DNA of 64,000 bases from Tubulanus polymorphus (lineage: Eukaryota > Nemertea > Palaeonemertea > Tubulaniformes > Tubulanidae): NCBI RefSeq assembly GCF_964204645.1, contig NC_134030.1, positions 8,058,278 to 8,122,277 on the forward strand, read 5' to 3'. Below the pieces are notes generated by a model. The model was given only the letters and a program-made list of their open reading frames with translations, ran no database searches and was not told where the DNA came from. Positions 11,801-25,704 of the stretch are shown here, one piece after another (the first letter of the stretch is position 1; the number at the start of each line of letters is the position of its first letter). The position numbers were made by a program, and so were the translations under genes.

Positions 11801-14800
11801 ATCGGTGATTATGTTATTAGTTGATTGGTTAATGAGTTCGATTCTAGTTGCCTGTCAGCTGTTAAAGTTGGTTGATTTTTGACGAGTAGTTGTTCTCAAA
11901 CTGGGTTTTTTCTCATAGTTGAAATTTAGCTGCAATGATCAAAAGAAGATATCGTTTAATGACAAAATATATCAATAAGAATTAATGGTAATAACTTCAT
12001 GTATATCAAGTTACCTTTTATGATTGCTTGGTTCATTATCGGCGTGGATCATCTAAAGTTGGTGGTTTAATGAGTTCGATTCTGTTGGCCTCATCTGTTC
12101 GCTGTTCCAGTTGGTCGATTTTGGACGAGTAGCTGATCTCAAGCTGGGTTTCTTCTTATAGTTGAAATTTAGCTGCAATGATTAAAAGAAGATATCCTGT
12201 AATGACAAAATATTTCAATAAGAATTAATCGTAATAATTTCATTTATATCAAGTTACCTTTTATGATTGCTGGTTTCATTATCGGCGATTATCTTATTAG
12301 CTGATTGGTTAATGAGTTCGATCCTAGTTAGCTGTGCGCTGTTCAAAGTGGTCGATTTTTTACAAGTAGTTGTTCTCAAACTGGGTTTTTTCGCAGAGTT
12401 GAAATTTAGTTGCAATGATTAAAAGAAGATATCCTGCAATGACCAAATATTTCAATGAGAATTAATCGTAACAATTTCATGTATATCAAGTTACCTTTTA
12501 TGATTGCTTGGTTCGTTATCGGTGTGGATCATTTAAAGTTTGTGCGTTAATGAGTTCGATTCTGTTGGCCCCATCTGTTTGCTGTTCCAGTTGGTCGATT
12601 TTGGACGAGTAGCTGATCTCAAGCTGGCTTTCTTCTTATAGTTGAAATTTAGCTGCAATGATTCAAAGAAGATATCCTGTAATGACAAAATATTTCAATA
12701 AGAATAAATCGTAATAATTTCATGTATATCAAGTTACCTTTTATGATTGCTGGTTTCATTATCGGTGATTATGTTATTAGTTGATTGGTTAATGAGTTCG
12801 ATTCTAGTTGCCTGTCAGCTGTTGAAGTTGTTTTATTTTTGACGAGTAGTTGTTCTCAAACTGGGTTTTTTTCTCATAGTTGAAATTTAGCTGCAATGAT
12901 CAAAAGAAGATATCGTTTAATGACAAAATATTTCAATAAGAATTAATCGTAATAATTTCATGTATATCAAGTTACCTTTTATGATTGCTTGGTTCATTAT
13001 CGGCGTGGATCATCTAAAGTTGGTGGTTTAATGAGTTCGATTCTGTTGGCCTCATCTGTTCGCTGTTCCAGTTGGTCGATTTTGGACGAGTAGCTGATCT
13101 CAAGCTGGGTTTCTTCTTATAGTTGAAATTTAGCTGCAATGATTAAAAGAAGATATCCTGTAATGACAAAATCTTTCAATAAGAATTAATCGTAATAATT
13201 TCATGTATATCAAGTTACCTTTTATGATTGCTTGGTTCGTTATCGGTGTGGATCATCTAAAGTTGTTGGGTTAATGAGTTCGATTCTGTTGGCCTCATCT
13301 GTTCGCTGTTCCAGTTGGTCGATTTTGGACGAGTAGCTGATCTCAAGCTGGCTTTCTTCTTATAGTTGAAATTTAGCTGCAATGATTAAAAGAAGATATC
13401 CTGTAATGACAAAATATTTCAATAAGAATTAATCGTAATAATTTCATGTATATCAAGTTACCTTTTATGATTGCTGGTTTCATTATCGGTGATTATGTTA
13501 TTAGTTGATTGGTTAATGAGTTCGATTCTAGTTGCCTGTCAGCTGTTAAAGTTGGTTGATTTTTGACGAGTGGTTGTTCTCAAACTGGGTTTTTTTCTCA
13601 TAGTTGAAATTTAGCTGCAATGATCAAAAGAAGATATCGTTTAATGACAAAATATTTCAATAAGAATTAATCGTAATAATTTCATGTATATCAAGTTACC
13701 TTTTATGATTGCTTGGTTCGTTATCGGCGTGGATGATCTAAAGTTGGTGCTGTTAATGAGTTTGATTCTGTTGGCCTCATCTGTTCGCTGTTCCAGTTGG
13801 TCGATTTTGGACGAGTAGCTGATCTCAAGCTGGGTTTCTTCTTATAGTTGAAATTTAGCTGCAATGATTAAAAGATATCCTGTAATGACAAAATATTTCA
13901 ATAAGAATTAATCGTAATAATTTCATTTATATCAAGTTACCTTTTATGATTGCTGGTTTCATTATCGGCGATTATCTTATTAGCTGATTGGTTAATGAGT
14001 TCGATCCTAGTTAGCTGTGCGCTGTTCAAGTTGGTTGATTTTTGACGAGTAGTTGTTCCCAAACTGGGTTTTTTCGCATAGTTGAAATTTAGCTGCAATG
14101 ATTAAAAGAAGATATTCCGTAATGACAAAATATCGCAATAAGTATTAATCGTAATAATTTCATTTATATCAAGTTACCTTTTATGATTGCTGGCTTCATT
14201 ATAGGAGATTATCTTATTAGTTGATTGGTTAATGAGTTCGATCCTAGTTGGCTGTGCGCCGTTCAAGTTGGTTGATTTTTTACGAGTAGTTGTTCTCAAA
14301 CTGGGTTTTTTGCATAGTTGAAATTTAGCTGCAATGATTAAAAGAAGATATCCTGTAATGACAAAATATTTCAATAAGAATTAATCGTAATAATTTCATG
14401 TATATCAAGTTACTTTTTATGATTGCTGGTTTCATTATCGGTGATTATGTTATTAGTTGATTGGTTAATGAGTTCGATTCTAGTTGCCTGTGAGCTGTTC
14501 AAGTTGGTTGATTTTTGAAGAGTAGTTGTTCTCAAACTGTGTTTTTTGCATAGTTGAAATTTAGCTGCAATGATTAAAAGAAGATATTCTGTAATGACAA
14601 AATATTTCAATAAGAATTAATCGTAATAATTTCATGTATATCAAGTTACTTTTTATGATTGCTTGGTTTCATTATCGGTGATTATGTTATTAATTGATTG
14701 GTTAATGAGTTCGATTCTAGTTGCCTGTGCGCTATTCAAGTTGGTTGATTTTTGACGATTAGTTGTTCTCAAACTGGGTTTTTTTGCATAGTTGAAATTT

Positions 14801-17800
14801 AGCTGCAATGATTAAAAGAAGATATTTTGTAATGACAAAATATTTCAATAAGAATTAATCGTAATAATTTCATGTATATCAAGTTACCTTTTATGATTGC
14901 TTGGTTCGTTATCGGCGTGGATCATCTAAAGTTGGTGGGTTAATGAGTTCGATTCAGTTGGCCTCATCTGTTCGCTGTTCCAGTTGGTCGATTTTGGACG
15001 AGTAGCTGATCTCAAGCTGGCTTTCTTCTTATAGTTGAAATTTAGCTGCAATGATTAAAAGAAGATATCCTGTAATGACAAAATATTTCAATAAGAATTA
15101 ATCGTAATAATTTCATGTATATCAAGTTACCTTTTATGATTGCTGGTTTCATTATCGGTGATTATGTTATTAGTTGATTGGTTAATGAGTTCGATTCTAG
15201 TTGCCTGTCAGCTGTTAAAGTTGGTTGATTTTTGACGAGTGGTTGTTCTCAAACTGGGTTTTTTTCTCATAGTTGAAATTTAGCTGCAATGATCAAAAGA
15301 AGATATCGTTTAATGACAAAATATTTCAATAAGAATTAATCGTAATAATTTCATGTATATCAAGTTACCTTTTATGATTGCTTGGTTCGTTATCGGCGTG
15401 GATGATCTAAAGTTGGTGCTGTTAATGAGTTTGATTCTGTTGGCCTCATCTGTTCGCTGTTCCAGTTGGTCGATTTTGGACGATTAGTTGTTCTCAAACT
15501 GGGTTTTTTTGCATAGTTGAAATTTAGCTGCAATGATTAAAAGAAGATATCCTGTAATGACAAAATATTTCAATAAGAATTAATCGTAATAATTTCATGT
15601 ATATCAAGTTACTTTTTATGATTGCTGGTTTCATTATCGGTGATTATGTTATTAGTTGATTGGTTAATGAGTTCGATTCTAGTTGCCTGTGAGCTGTTCA
15701 AGTTGGTTGATTTTTGAAGAGTAGTTGTTCTCAAACTGTGTTTTTTGCATAGTTGAAATTTAGCTGCAATGATTAAAAGAAGATATTCTGTAATGAAAAA
15801 AAATATTTCAATAAGAATTAATCGTAATAATTTCATGTATATCAAGTTACTTTTTATGATTGCTTGGTTTCATTATCGGTTATTATGTTATTAATTGATT
15901 GGTTAATGAGTTCGATTCTAGTTGCCTGTGCGCTATTCAAGTTGGTTGATTTTTGACGATTAGTTGTTCTCAAACTGGGTTTTTTTGCATAGTTGAAATT
16001 TAGCTGCAATGATTAAAAGAAGATATTTTGTAATGACAAAATATTTCAATAAGAATTAATCGTAATAATTTCATGTATATCAAGTTACCTTTTATGATTG
16101 CTTGGTTCGTTATCGGCGTGGATCATCTAAAGTTGGTGGGTTAATGAGTTCGATTCAGTTGGCCTCATCTGTTCGCTGTTCCAGTTGGTCGATTTTGGAC
16201 GAGTAGCTGATCTCAAGCTGGCTTTCTTCTTATAGTTGAAATTTAGCTGCAATGATTAAAAGAAGATATCCTGTAATGACAAAATATTTCAATAAGAATT
16301 AATCGTAATAATTTCATGTATATCAAGTTACCTTTTATGATTGCTGGTTTCATTATCGGTGATTATGTTATTAGTTGATTGGTTAATGAGTTCGATTCTA
16401 GTTGCCTGTCAGCTGTTAAAGTTGGTTGATTTTTGACGAGTAGTTGTGCTCAAACTGGGTTTTTTCTCATAGTTGAAATTTAGCTGCAATGATCAAAAGA
16501 AGATATCGTTTAATGACAAAATATTTCAATAAGAATTAATCGTAATAATTTCATGTATATCAAGTTACCTTTTATGATTGCTTGGTTCATTATCGGCGTG
16601 GATCATCTAAAGTTGGTGGTTTAATGAGTTCGATTCTGTTGGCCTCATCTGTTCGCTGTTCCAGTTGGTTGATTTTGGACGAGTAGCTGATCTCAAGCTG
16701 GCTTTCTTCTTATAGTTGAAATTTAGCTGCAAATGATTAAAAGAAGATATCCTGTAATGACAAAATATTTCAATAAGAATTAATCGTAATAATTTCATTT
16801 ATATCAAGTTACCTTTTATGATTGCTGGTTTCATTATCGGCGATTATCTTATTAGCCGATTGGTTAATGAGTTCGATCCTAGTTAGCTGTGCGCTGTTCA
16901 AAGTGGTCGATTTTTTACAAGTAGTTGTTCTCAAACTGGGTTTTTTCGCAGGGTTGAAATTTAGTTGCAATGATTAAATAAAGATATCCTGCAATGACCA
17001 AATATTTCAATGAGAATTAATCATAACAATTTCATGTATATCAAGTTACCTTTTATGATTGCTTGGTTCGTTATCGGTGTGGATCATCTAAAGTTGTTGG
17101 GTTAATGAGTTCGATTCTGTTGGCCTCATCTGTTCGCTGTTCCAGTTGGTCGATTTTGGACGAGTAGCTGATCTCAAGCTGGCTTTCTTCTTATAGTTGA
17201 AATTTAGCTGCAATGATTAAAAGAAGATATCCTGTAATGACAAAATATTTCAATAAGAATTAATCGTAATAATTTCATGTATATCAAGTTACCTTTTATG
17301 ATTGCTGGTTTCATTATCGGTGATTATGTTATTAGTTGATTGGTTAATGAGTTCGATTCTGTTGGCCTCATCTGTTCGCTGTTCCAGTTGGTCCATTTTG
17401 GACGAGTAGCTGATCTCAAGCTGGCTTTCTTCTTATAGTTGAAATTTAGCTGCAATGATTAAAAGAAGATATCCTGTAATGACAAAATATTTCAATAAGA
17501 ATTAATCGTAATAATTTCATGTATATCAAGTTACCTTTTATGATTGCTGGTTTCATTATCGGTGATTATGTTATTAGTTGATTGGTTAATGAGTTCGATT
17601 CTAGTTGCCTGTCAGCTGTTAAAGTTGTTTTATTTTTGACGAGTAGTTGTTCTCAAACTGGGTTTTTTTCTCATAGTTGAAATTTAGCTGCAATGATCAA
17701 AAGAAGATATCGTTTAATGACAAAATATTTCAATAAGAATTAATCGTAATAATTTCATGTATATCAAGTTACCTTTTATGATTGCTTGGTTCATTATCGG

Positions 17801-20800
17801 CGTGGATCATCTAAAGTTGGTGGTTTAATGAGTTCGATTCTGTTGGCCTCATCTGTTCGCTGTTCCAGTTGGTCGAATTTGGACGAGTAGCTGATCTCAA
17901 GCTGGCTTTCTTCTTATAGTTGAAATTTAGCTGCAATGATTAAAAGAAGATATCCTGTAATGACAAAATATTTCAATAAGAATTAATCGTAATAATTTCA
18001 TTTATATCAAGTTACCTTTTATGATTGCTGGTTTCATTATCGGCGATTATCTTATTAGCCGATTGGTTAATGAGTTCGATCCTAGTTAGCTGTGCGCTGT
18101 TCAAAGTGGTCGATTTTTTACAAGTAGTTGTTCCTAAACTGGGTTTTTTCGCAGAGTTGAAATTTAGTTGCAATGATTAAATAAAGATATCCTGCAATGA
18201 CAAAATATTTCAATGAGAATTAATCGTAACAATTTCATGTATATCAAGTTACCTTTTATGATTGCTTGGTTCGTTATCGGTGTGGATCATCTAAAGTTGT
18301 TGGGTTAATGAGTTCGATTCTGTTGGCCTCATCTGTTCGCTGTTCCAGTTGGTCGATTTTGGACGAGTAGCTGATCTCAAGCTGGCTTTCTTCTTATAGT
18401 TGAAATTTAGCTGCAATGATTAAAAAAAGATATCCTGTAATGACAAAATATTTCAATAAGAATTAATCGTAATAATTTCATGTATATCAAGTTACCTTTT
18501 ATGATTGCTTGGTTCATTATCGGCGTGGATCATCTAAAGTTGGTGGTTTAATGAGTTCGATTCTGTTGGCCTCATCTGTTCGCTGTTCCAGTTGGTCGAT
18601 TTTGGACGAGTAGCTGATCTCAAGCTGGCTTTGTTCTTATAGTTGAAATTTAGCTGCAATGATTAAAAGAAGATATCCTGTAATGACAAAATATTTCAAT
18701 AAGAATTAATCGTAATAATTTCATTTATATCAAGTTACCTTTTATGATTGCTGGTTTCATTATCGGCGATTATCTTATTAGCCGATTGGTTAATGAGTTC
18801 GATCCTAGTTAGCTGTGCGCTGTTCAAAGTGGTCAATTTTTTACAAGTAGTTGTTCTCAAACTGGGTTTTTTCGCAGGGTTGAAATTTAGTTGCAATGAT
18901 TAAATAAAGATATCCTGCAATGACCAAATATTTCAATGAGAATTAATCGTAACAATTTCATGTATATCAAGTTACCTTTTATGATTGCTTGGTTCGTTAT
19001 CGGTGTGGATCATCTAAAGTTGTTGGGTTAATGAGTTCGATTCTGTTGGCCTCATCTGTTCGCTGTTCCAGTTGGTCGATTTTGGACGAGTAGCTGATCT
19101 CAAGCTGGCTTTCTTCTTATAGTTGAAATTTAGCTGCAATGATTAAAAGAAGATATCCTGTAATGACAAAATATTTCAATAAGAATTAATCGTAATAATT
19201 TCATGTATATCAAGTTACCTTTTATGATTGCTGGTTTCATTATCGGTGATTATGTTATTAGTTGATTGGTTAATGAGTTCGATTCTGTTGGCCTCATCTG
19301 TTCGCTGTTCCAGTTGGTCCATTTTGGACGAGTAGCTGATCTCAAGCTGGCTTTCTTCTTATAGTTGAAATTTAGCTGCAATGATTAAAAGAAGATATCC
19401 TGTAATGACAAAATATTTCAATAAGAATAAATCGTAATAATTTCATGTATATCAAGTTACCTTTTATGATTGCTGGTTTCATTATCGGTGATTATGTTAT
19501 TAGTTGATTGGTTAATGAGTTCGATTCTAGTTGCCTGTCAGCTGTTAAAGTTGTTTTATTTTTGACGAGTAGTTGTTCTCAAACTGGGTTTTTTTCTCAT
19601 AGTTGAAATTTAGCTGCAATGATCAAAAGAAGATATCGTTTAATGACAAAATATTTCAATAAGAATTAATCGTAATAATTTCATGTATATCAAGTTACCT
19701 TTTATGATTGCTTGGTTCATTATCGGCGTGGATCATCTAAAGTTGGTGGTTTAATGAGTTCGATTCTGTTGGCCTCATCTGTTCGCTGTTCCAGTTGGTC
19801 GATTTTGGACGAGTAGCTGATCTCAAGCTGGGTTTCTTCTTATAGTTGAAATTTAGCTGCAATGATTAAAAGAAGATATCCTGTAATGACAAAATATTTC
19901 AATAAGAATTAATCGTGATAATTTCATGTATATCAAGTTACCTTTTATGATTGCTTGGTTCGTTATCGGTGTGGATCATCTAAAGTTGTTGGGTTAATGA
20001 GTTCGATTCTGTTGGCCTCATCTGTTCGCTGTTCCAGTTGGTCGATTTTGGACGAGTAGCTGATCTCAAGCTGGCTTTCTTCTTATAGTTGAAATTTAGC
20101 TGCAATGATTAAAAGAAGATATCCTGTAATGACAAAATATTTCAATAAGAATTAATCGTAATAATTTCATGTATATCAAGTTACCTTTTATGATTGCTTG
20201 GTTCGTTATCGGTGTGGATCATCTAAAGTTGTTGGGTTAATGAGTTCGATTCTGTTGGCCTCATCTGTTCGCTGTTCCAGTTGGTCGATTTTGGACGAGT
20301 AGCTGATCTCAAGCTGGCTTTCTTCTTATAGTTGAAATTTAGCTGCAATGATTAAAAGAAGATATCCTGTAATGACAAAATATTTCAATAAGAATTAATC
20401 GTAATAATTTCATGTATATCAAGTTACCTTTTATGATTGCTGGTTTCATTATCGGTGATTATGTTATTAGTTGATTGGTTAATGAGTTCGATTCTAGTTG
20501 CCTGTCAGCTGTTAAAGTTGGTTGATTTTTGACGAGTAGTTGTTCTCAAACTGGGTTTTTTCTCATAGTTGAAATTTAGCTGCAATGATCAAAAGAAGAT
20601 ATCGTTTAATGACAAAATATTTCAATAAGAATTAATCGTAATAATTTCATGTATATCAAGTTACCTTTTATGATTGCTGGTTTCATTATCGGTGATTATG
20701 TTATTAGTTGATTGGTTAATGAGTTCGATTCTAGTTGCCTGTCAGCTGTTAAAGTTGTTTTATTTTTGACGAGTAGTTGTTCTCAAACTGGGTTTTTTTC

Positions 20801-23800
20801 TCATAGTTGAAATTTAGCTGCAATGATCAAAAGAAGATATCGTTTAATGACAAAATATTTCAATAAGAATTAATCGTAATAATTTCATGTATATCAAGTT
20901 ACCTTTTATGATTGCTTGGTTCGTTATCGGCGTGGATGATCTAAAGTTGGTGCTGTTAATGAGTTCGATTCTGTTGGCCTCATCTGTTCGCTGTTCCAGT
21001 TGGTCGATTTTGGACGAGTAGCTGATCTCAAGCTGGCTTTCTTCTTATAGTTGAAATTTAGCTGCAATGATTAAAAGAAGATATCCTGTAATGACAAAAT
21101 ATTTCAATAAGAATTAATCGTAATAATTTCATGTATATCAAGTTACCTTTTATGATTGCTGGTTTCATTATCGGTGATTATGTTATTAGTTGATTGGTTA
21201 ATGAGTTCGATTCTGTTGGCCTCATCTGTTCGCTGTTCCAGTTGGTCCATTTTGGACGAGTAGCTGATCTCAAGCTGGGTTTCTTCTTATAGTTGAAATT
21301 TAGCTGCAATGATTAAAAGAAGATATCCTGTAATGACAAAATATTTCAATAAGAATTAATCGTAATAATTTCATTTATATCAAGTTACCTTTTATGATTG
21401 CTGGTTTCATTATCGGCGATTATCTTATTAGTTGATTGGTTAATGAGTTCGATCCTAGTTGGCTGTGCGCCGTTCAAGTTGGTTGATTTTTGACGAGTAG
21501 TTGTTCCCAAACTGGGTTTTTTCGTATAGTTGAAATTTAGCTGCAATGATTAAAAGAACATATTCTGTAATGACAAAATATCGCAATAAGTATTAATCGT
21601 AATAATTTCATTTATATCAAGTTACCTTTTATGATTGCTGGCTTCATTATAGGAGATTATCTTATTAGTTGATTGGTTAATGAGTTCGATTCTAGTTGCC
21701 TGTGAGCTGTTCAAGTTGGTTGATTTTTGAATAGAGTAGTTGTTCTCAAACTGTGTTTTTTGCATAGTTGAAATTTAGCTGCAATGATTAAAAGAAGATA
21801 TTCTGTAATGAAAAAATATATTTCAATAAGAATTAATCGTAATAATTTCATGTATATCAAGTTACTTTTTATGATTGCTTGGTTTCATTATCGGTGATTA
21901 TGTTATTAATTGATTGGTTAATGAGTTCGATTCTAGTTGCCTGTCAGCTGTTAAAGTTGGTTGATTTTTGACGAGTAGTTGTTCTCAAACTGGGTTTTTT
22001 CTCATAGTTGAAATTTAGCTGCAATGATCAAAAGAAGATATCGTTTAATGACAAAATATTTCAATAAGAATTAATCGTAATAATTTCATGTATATCAAGT
22101 TACCTTTTATGATTGCTGGTTTCATAATCGGTGATTATGTTATTAGTTGATTGGTTAATGAGTTCGATTCTAGTTGCCTGTCAGCTGTTAAAGTTGTTTT
22201 ATTTTTGACGAGTAGTTGTTCTCAAACTGGGTTTTTTTCTCATAGTTGAAATTTAGCTGCAATGATCAAAAGAAGATATCGTTTAATGACAAAATATTTC
22301 AATAAGAATTAATCGTAATAATTTCATGTATATCAAGTTACCTTTTATGATTGCTTGGTTCGTTATCGGCGTGGATGATCTAAAGTTGGTGCTGTTAATG
22401 AGTTCGATTCTGTTGGCCTCATCTGTTCGCTGTTCCAGTTGGTCGATTTTGGACGAGTAGCTGAGCTCAAGCTGGCTTTCTTCTTATAGTTGAAATTTAG
22501 CTGCAATGATTAAAAGAAGATATCCTGTAATGACAAAATATTTCAATAAGAATTAATCGTAATAATTTCATGTATATCAAGTTACCTTTTATGATTGCTG
22601 GTTTCATTATCGGTGATTATGTTATTAGTTGATTGGTTAATGAGTTCGATTCTGTTGGCCTCATCTGTTCGCTGTTCCAGTTGGTCCATTTTGGACGAGT
22701 AGCTGATCTCAAGCTGGGTTTCTTCTTATAGTTGAAATTTAGCTGCAATGATTAAAAGAAGATATCCTGTAATGACAAAATATTTCAATAAGAATTAATC
22801 GTAATAATTTCATTTATATCAAGTTACCTTTTATGATTGCTGGTTTCATTATCGGCGATTATCTTATTAGTTGATTGGTTAATGAGTTCGATCCTAGTTG
22901 GCTGTGCGCCGTTCAAGTTGGTTGATTTTTGACGAGTAGTTGTTCCCAAACTGGGTTTTTTCGTGTAGTTGAAATTTAGCTGCAATGATTAAAAGAACAT
23001 ATTCTGTAATGACAAAATATCGCAATAAGTATTATTCGTAATAATTTCATTTATATCAAGTTACCTTTTATGATTGCTGGCTTCATTATAGGAGATTATC
23101 TTATTAGTTGATTGGTTAATGAGTTCGATTCTAGTTGCCTGTGAGCTGTTCAAGTTGGTTGATTTTTGAATAGAGTAGTTGTTCTCAAACTGTGTTTTTT
23201 GCATAGTTGAAATTTAGCTGCAATGATTAAAAGAAGATATTCTGTAATGAAAAAATATATTTCAATAAGAATTAATCGTAATAATTTCATGTATATCAAG
23301 TTACTTTTTATGATTGCTTGGTTTCATTATCGGTGATTATGTTATTAATTGATTGGTTAATGAGTTCGATTCTAGTTGCCTGTGAGCTGTTCAAGTTGGT
23401 TGATTTTTGAAGAGTAGTTGTTCTCAAACTGTGTTTTTTGCATAGTTGAAATTTAGCTGCAATGATTAAAAGAAGATATTCTGTAATGAAAAAAAATATT
23501 TGAATAAGAATTAATCGTAATAATTTCATGTATATCAAGTTACTTTTTATGATTGCTTGGTTTCATTATCGGTGATTATGTTATTAATTGATTGGTTAAT
23601 GAGTTCGATTCTAGTTGCCTGTGCGCTATTCAAGTTGGTTGATTTTTGACGATTAGTTGTTCTCAAACTGGGTTTTTTTGCATAGTTGAAATTTAGCTGC
23701 AATGATTAAAAGAAGATATTTTGTAATGACAAAATATTTCAATAAGAATTAATCGTAATAATTTCATGTATATCAAGTTACCTTTTATGATTGCTTGGTT

Positions 23801-25704
23801 CGTTATCGGCGTGGATCATCATAAGTTGGTGGGTTAATGAGTTCGATTCAGTTGGCCTCATCTGTTTGCTGTTCCAGTTGGTCGATTTTGGACGAGTAGC
23901 TGATCTCAAGCTGGGTTTCTTCTTATAGTTGAAATTTAGCTGCAATGATTAAAAGAAGATATCCTGTAATGACAAAATATTTCAATAAGAATTAATCGTA
24001 ATAATTTAATGTATATCAAGTTACCTTTTATGATTGCTGGTTTCATTATCGGTGATTATGTTATTAGTTGATTGGTTAATGAGTTCGATTCTAGTTGCCT
24101 GTCAGCTGTTAAAGTTGGTTGATTTTTGACGAGTAGTTGTGCTCAAACTGGGTTTTTTCTCATAGTTGAAATTTAGCTGCAATGATCAAAAGAAGATATC
24201 GTTTAATGACAAAATATTTCAATAAGAATTAATCGTAATAATTTCATTTATATCAAGTTACCTTTTATGATTGCTGGTTTCATTATCGGTGTGGATCATC
24301 TAAAGTTGTTGGGTTAATGAGTTCGATTCTGTTGGCCTCATCTGTTCGCTGTTCCAGTTGGTCGATTTTGGACGAGTAGCTGATCTCAAGCTGGCTTTCT
24401 TCTTATAGTTGAAATTTAGCTGCAATGATTAAAAGAAGATATCCTGTAATGACAAAATATTTCAATAAGAATTAATCGTAATAATTTCATGTATATCAAG
24501 TTACCTTTTATGATTGCTGGTTTCATTATCGGTGATTATGTTATTAGTTGATTGGTTAATGAGTTCGATTCTGTTGGCCTCATCTGTTCGCTGTTCCAGT
24601 TGGTCGATTTTGGACGAGTAGCTGATCTCAAGCTGGCTTTCTTCTTATAGTTGAAATTTAGCTGCAATGATTAAAAGAAGATATCCTGTAATGACAAAAT
24701 ATTTCAATAAGAATAAATCGTAATAATTTCATGTATATCAAGTTACCTTTTATGATTGCTGGTTTCATTATCGGTGATTATGTTATTAGTTGATTGGTTA
24801 ATGAGTTCGATTCTAGTTGCCTGTCAGCTGTTAAAGTTGTTTTATTTTTGACGAGTAGTTGTTCTCAAACTGGGTTTTTTTCTCATAGTTGAAATTTAGC
24901 TGCAATGATCAAAAGAAGATATCGTTTAATGACAAAATATTTCAATAAGAATTAATCGTGATAATTTCATGTATATCAAGTTACCTTTTATGATTGCTTG
25001 GTTCATTATCGGTGTGGATCATCTAAAGTTGTTGGGTTAATGAGTTCGATTCTGTTGGCCTCATCTGTTCGCTGTTCCAGTTGGTCGATTTTGGACGAGT
25101 AGCTGATCTCAAGCTGGCTTTCTTCTTATAGTTGAAATTTAGCTGCAATGATTAAAAGAAGATATCCTGTAATGACAAAATATTTCAATAAGAATTAATC
25201 GTAATAATTTCATGTATATCAAGTTACCTTTTATGATTGCTTGGTTCGTTATCGGTGTGGATCATCTAAAGTTGTTGGGTTAATGAGTTCGATTCTGTTG
25301 GCCTCATCTGTTCGCTGTTCCAGTTGGTCGATTTTGGACGAGTAGCTGATCTCAAGCTGGCTTTCTTCTTATAGTTGAAATTTAGCTGCAATGATTAAAA
25401 GAAGATATCCTGTAATGACAAAATATTTCAATAAGAATTAATCGTAATAATTTCATGTATATCAAGTTACCTTTTATGATTGCTGGTTTCATTATCGGTG
25501 ATTATGTTATTAGTTGATTGGTTAATGAGTTCGATTCTGTTGGCCTCATCTGTTCGCTGTTCCAGTTGGTCCATTTTGGACGAGTAGCTGATCTCAAGCT
25601 GGCTTTCTTCTTATAGTTGAAATTTAGCTGCAATGATTAAAAGAAGATATCCTGTAATGACAAAATATTTCAATAAGAATTAATCGTAATAATTTCATGT
25701 ATAT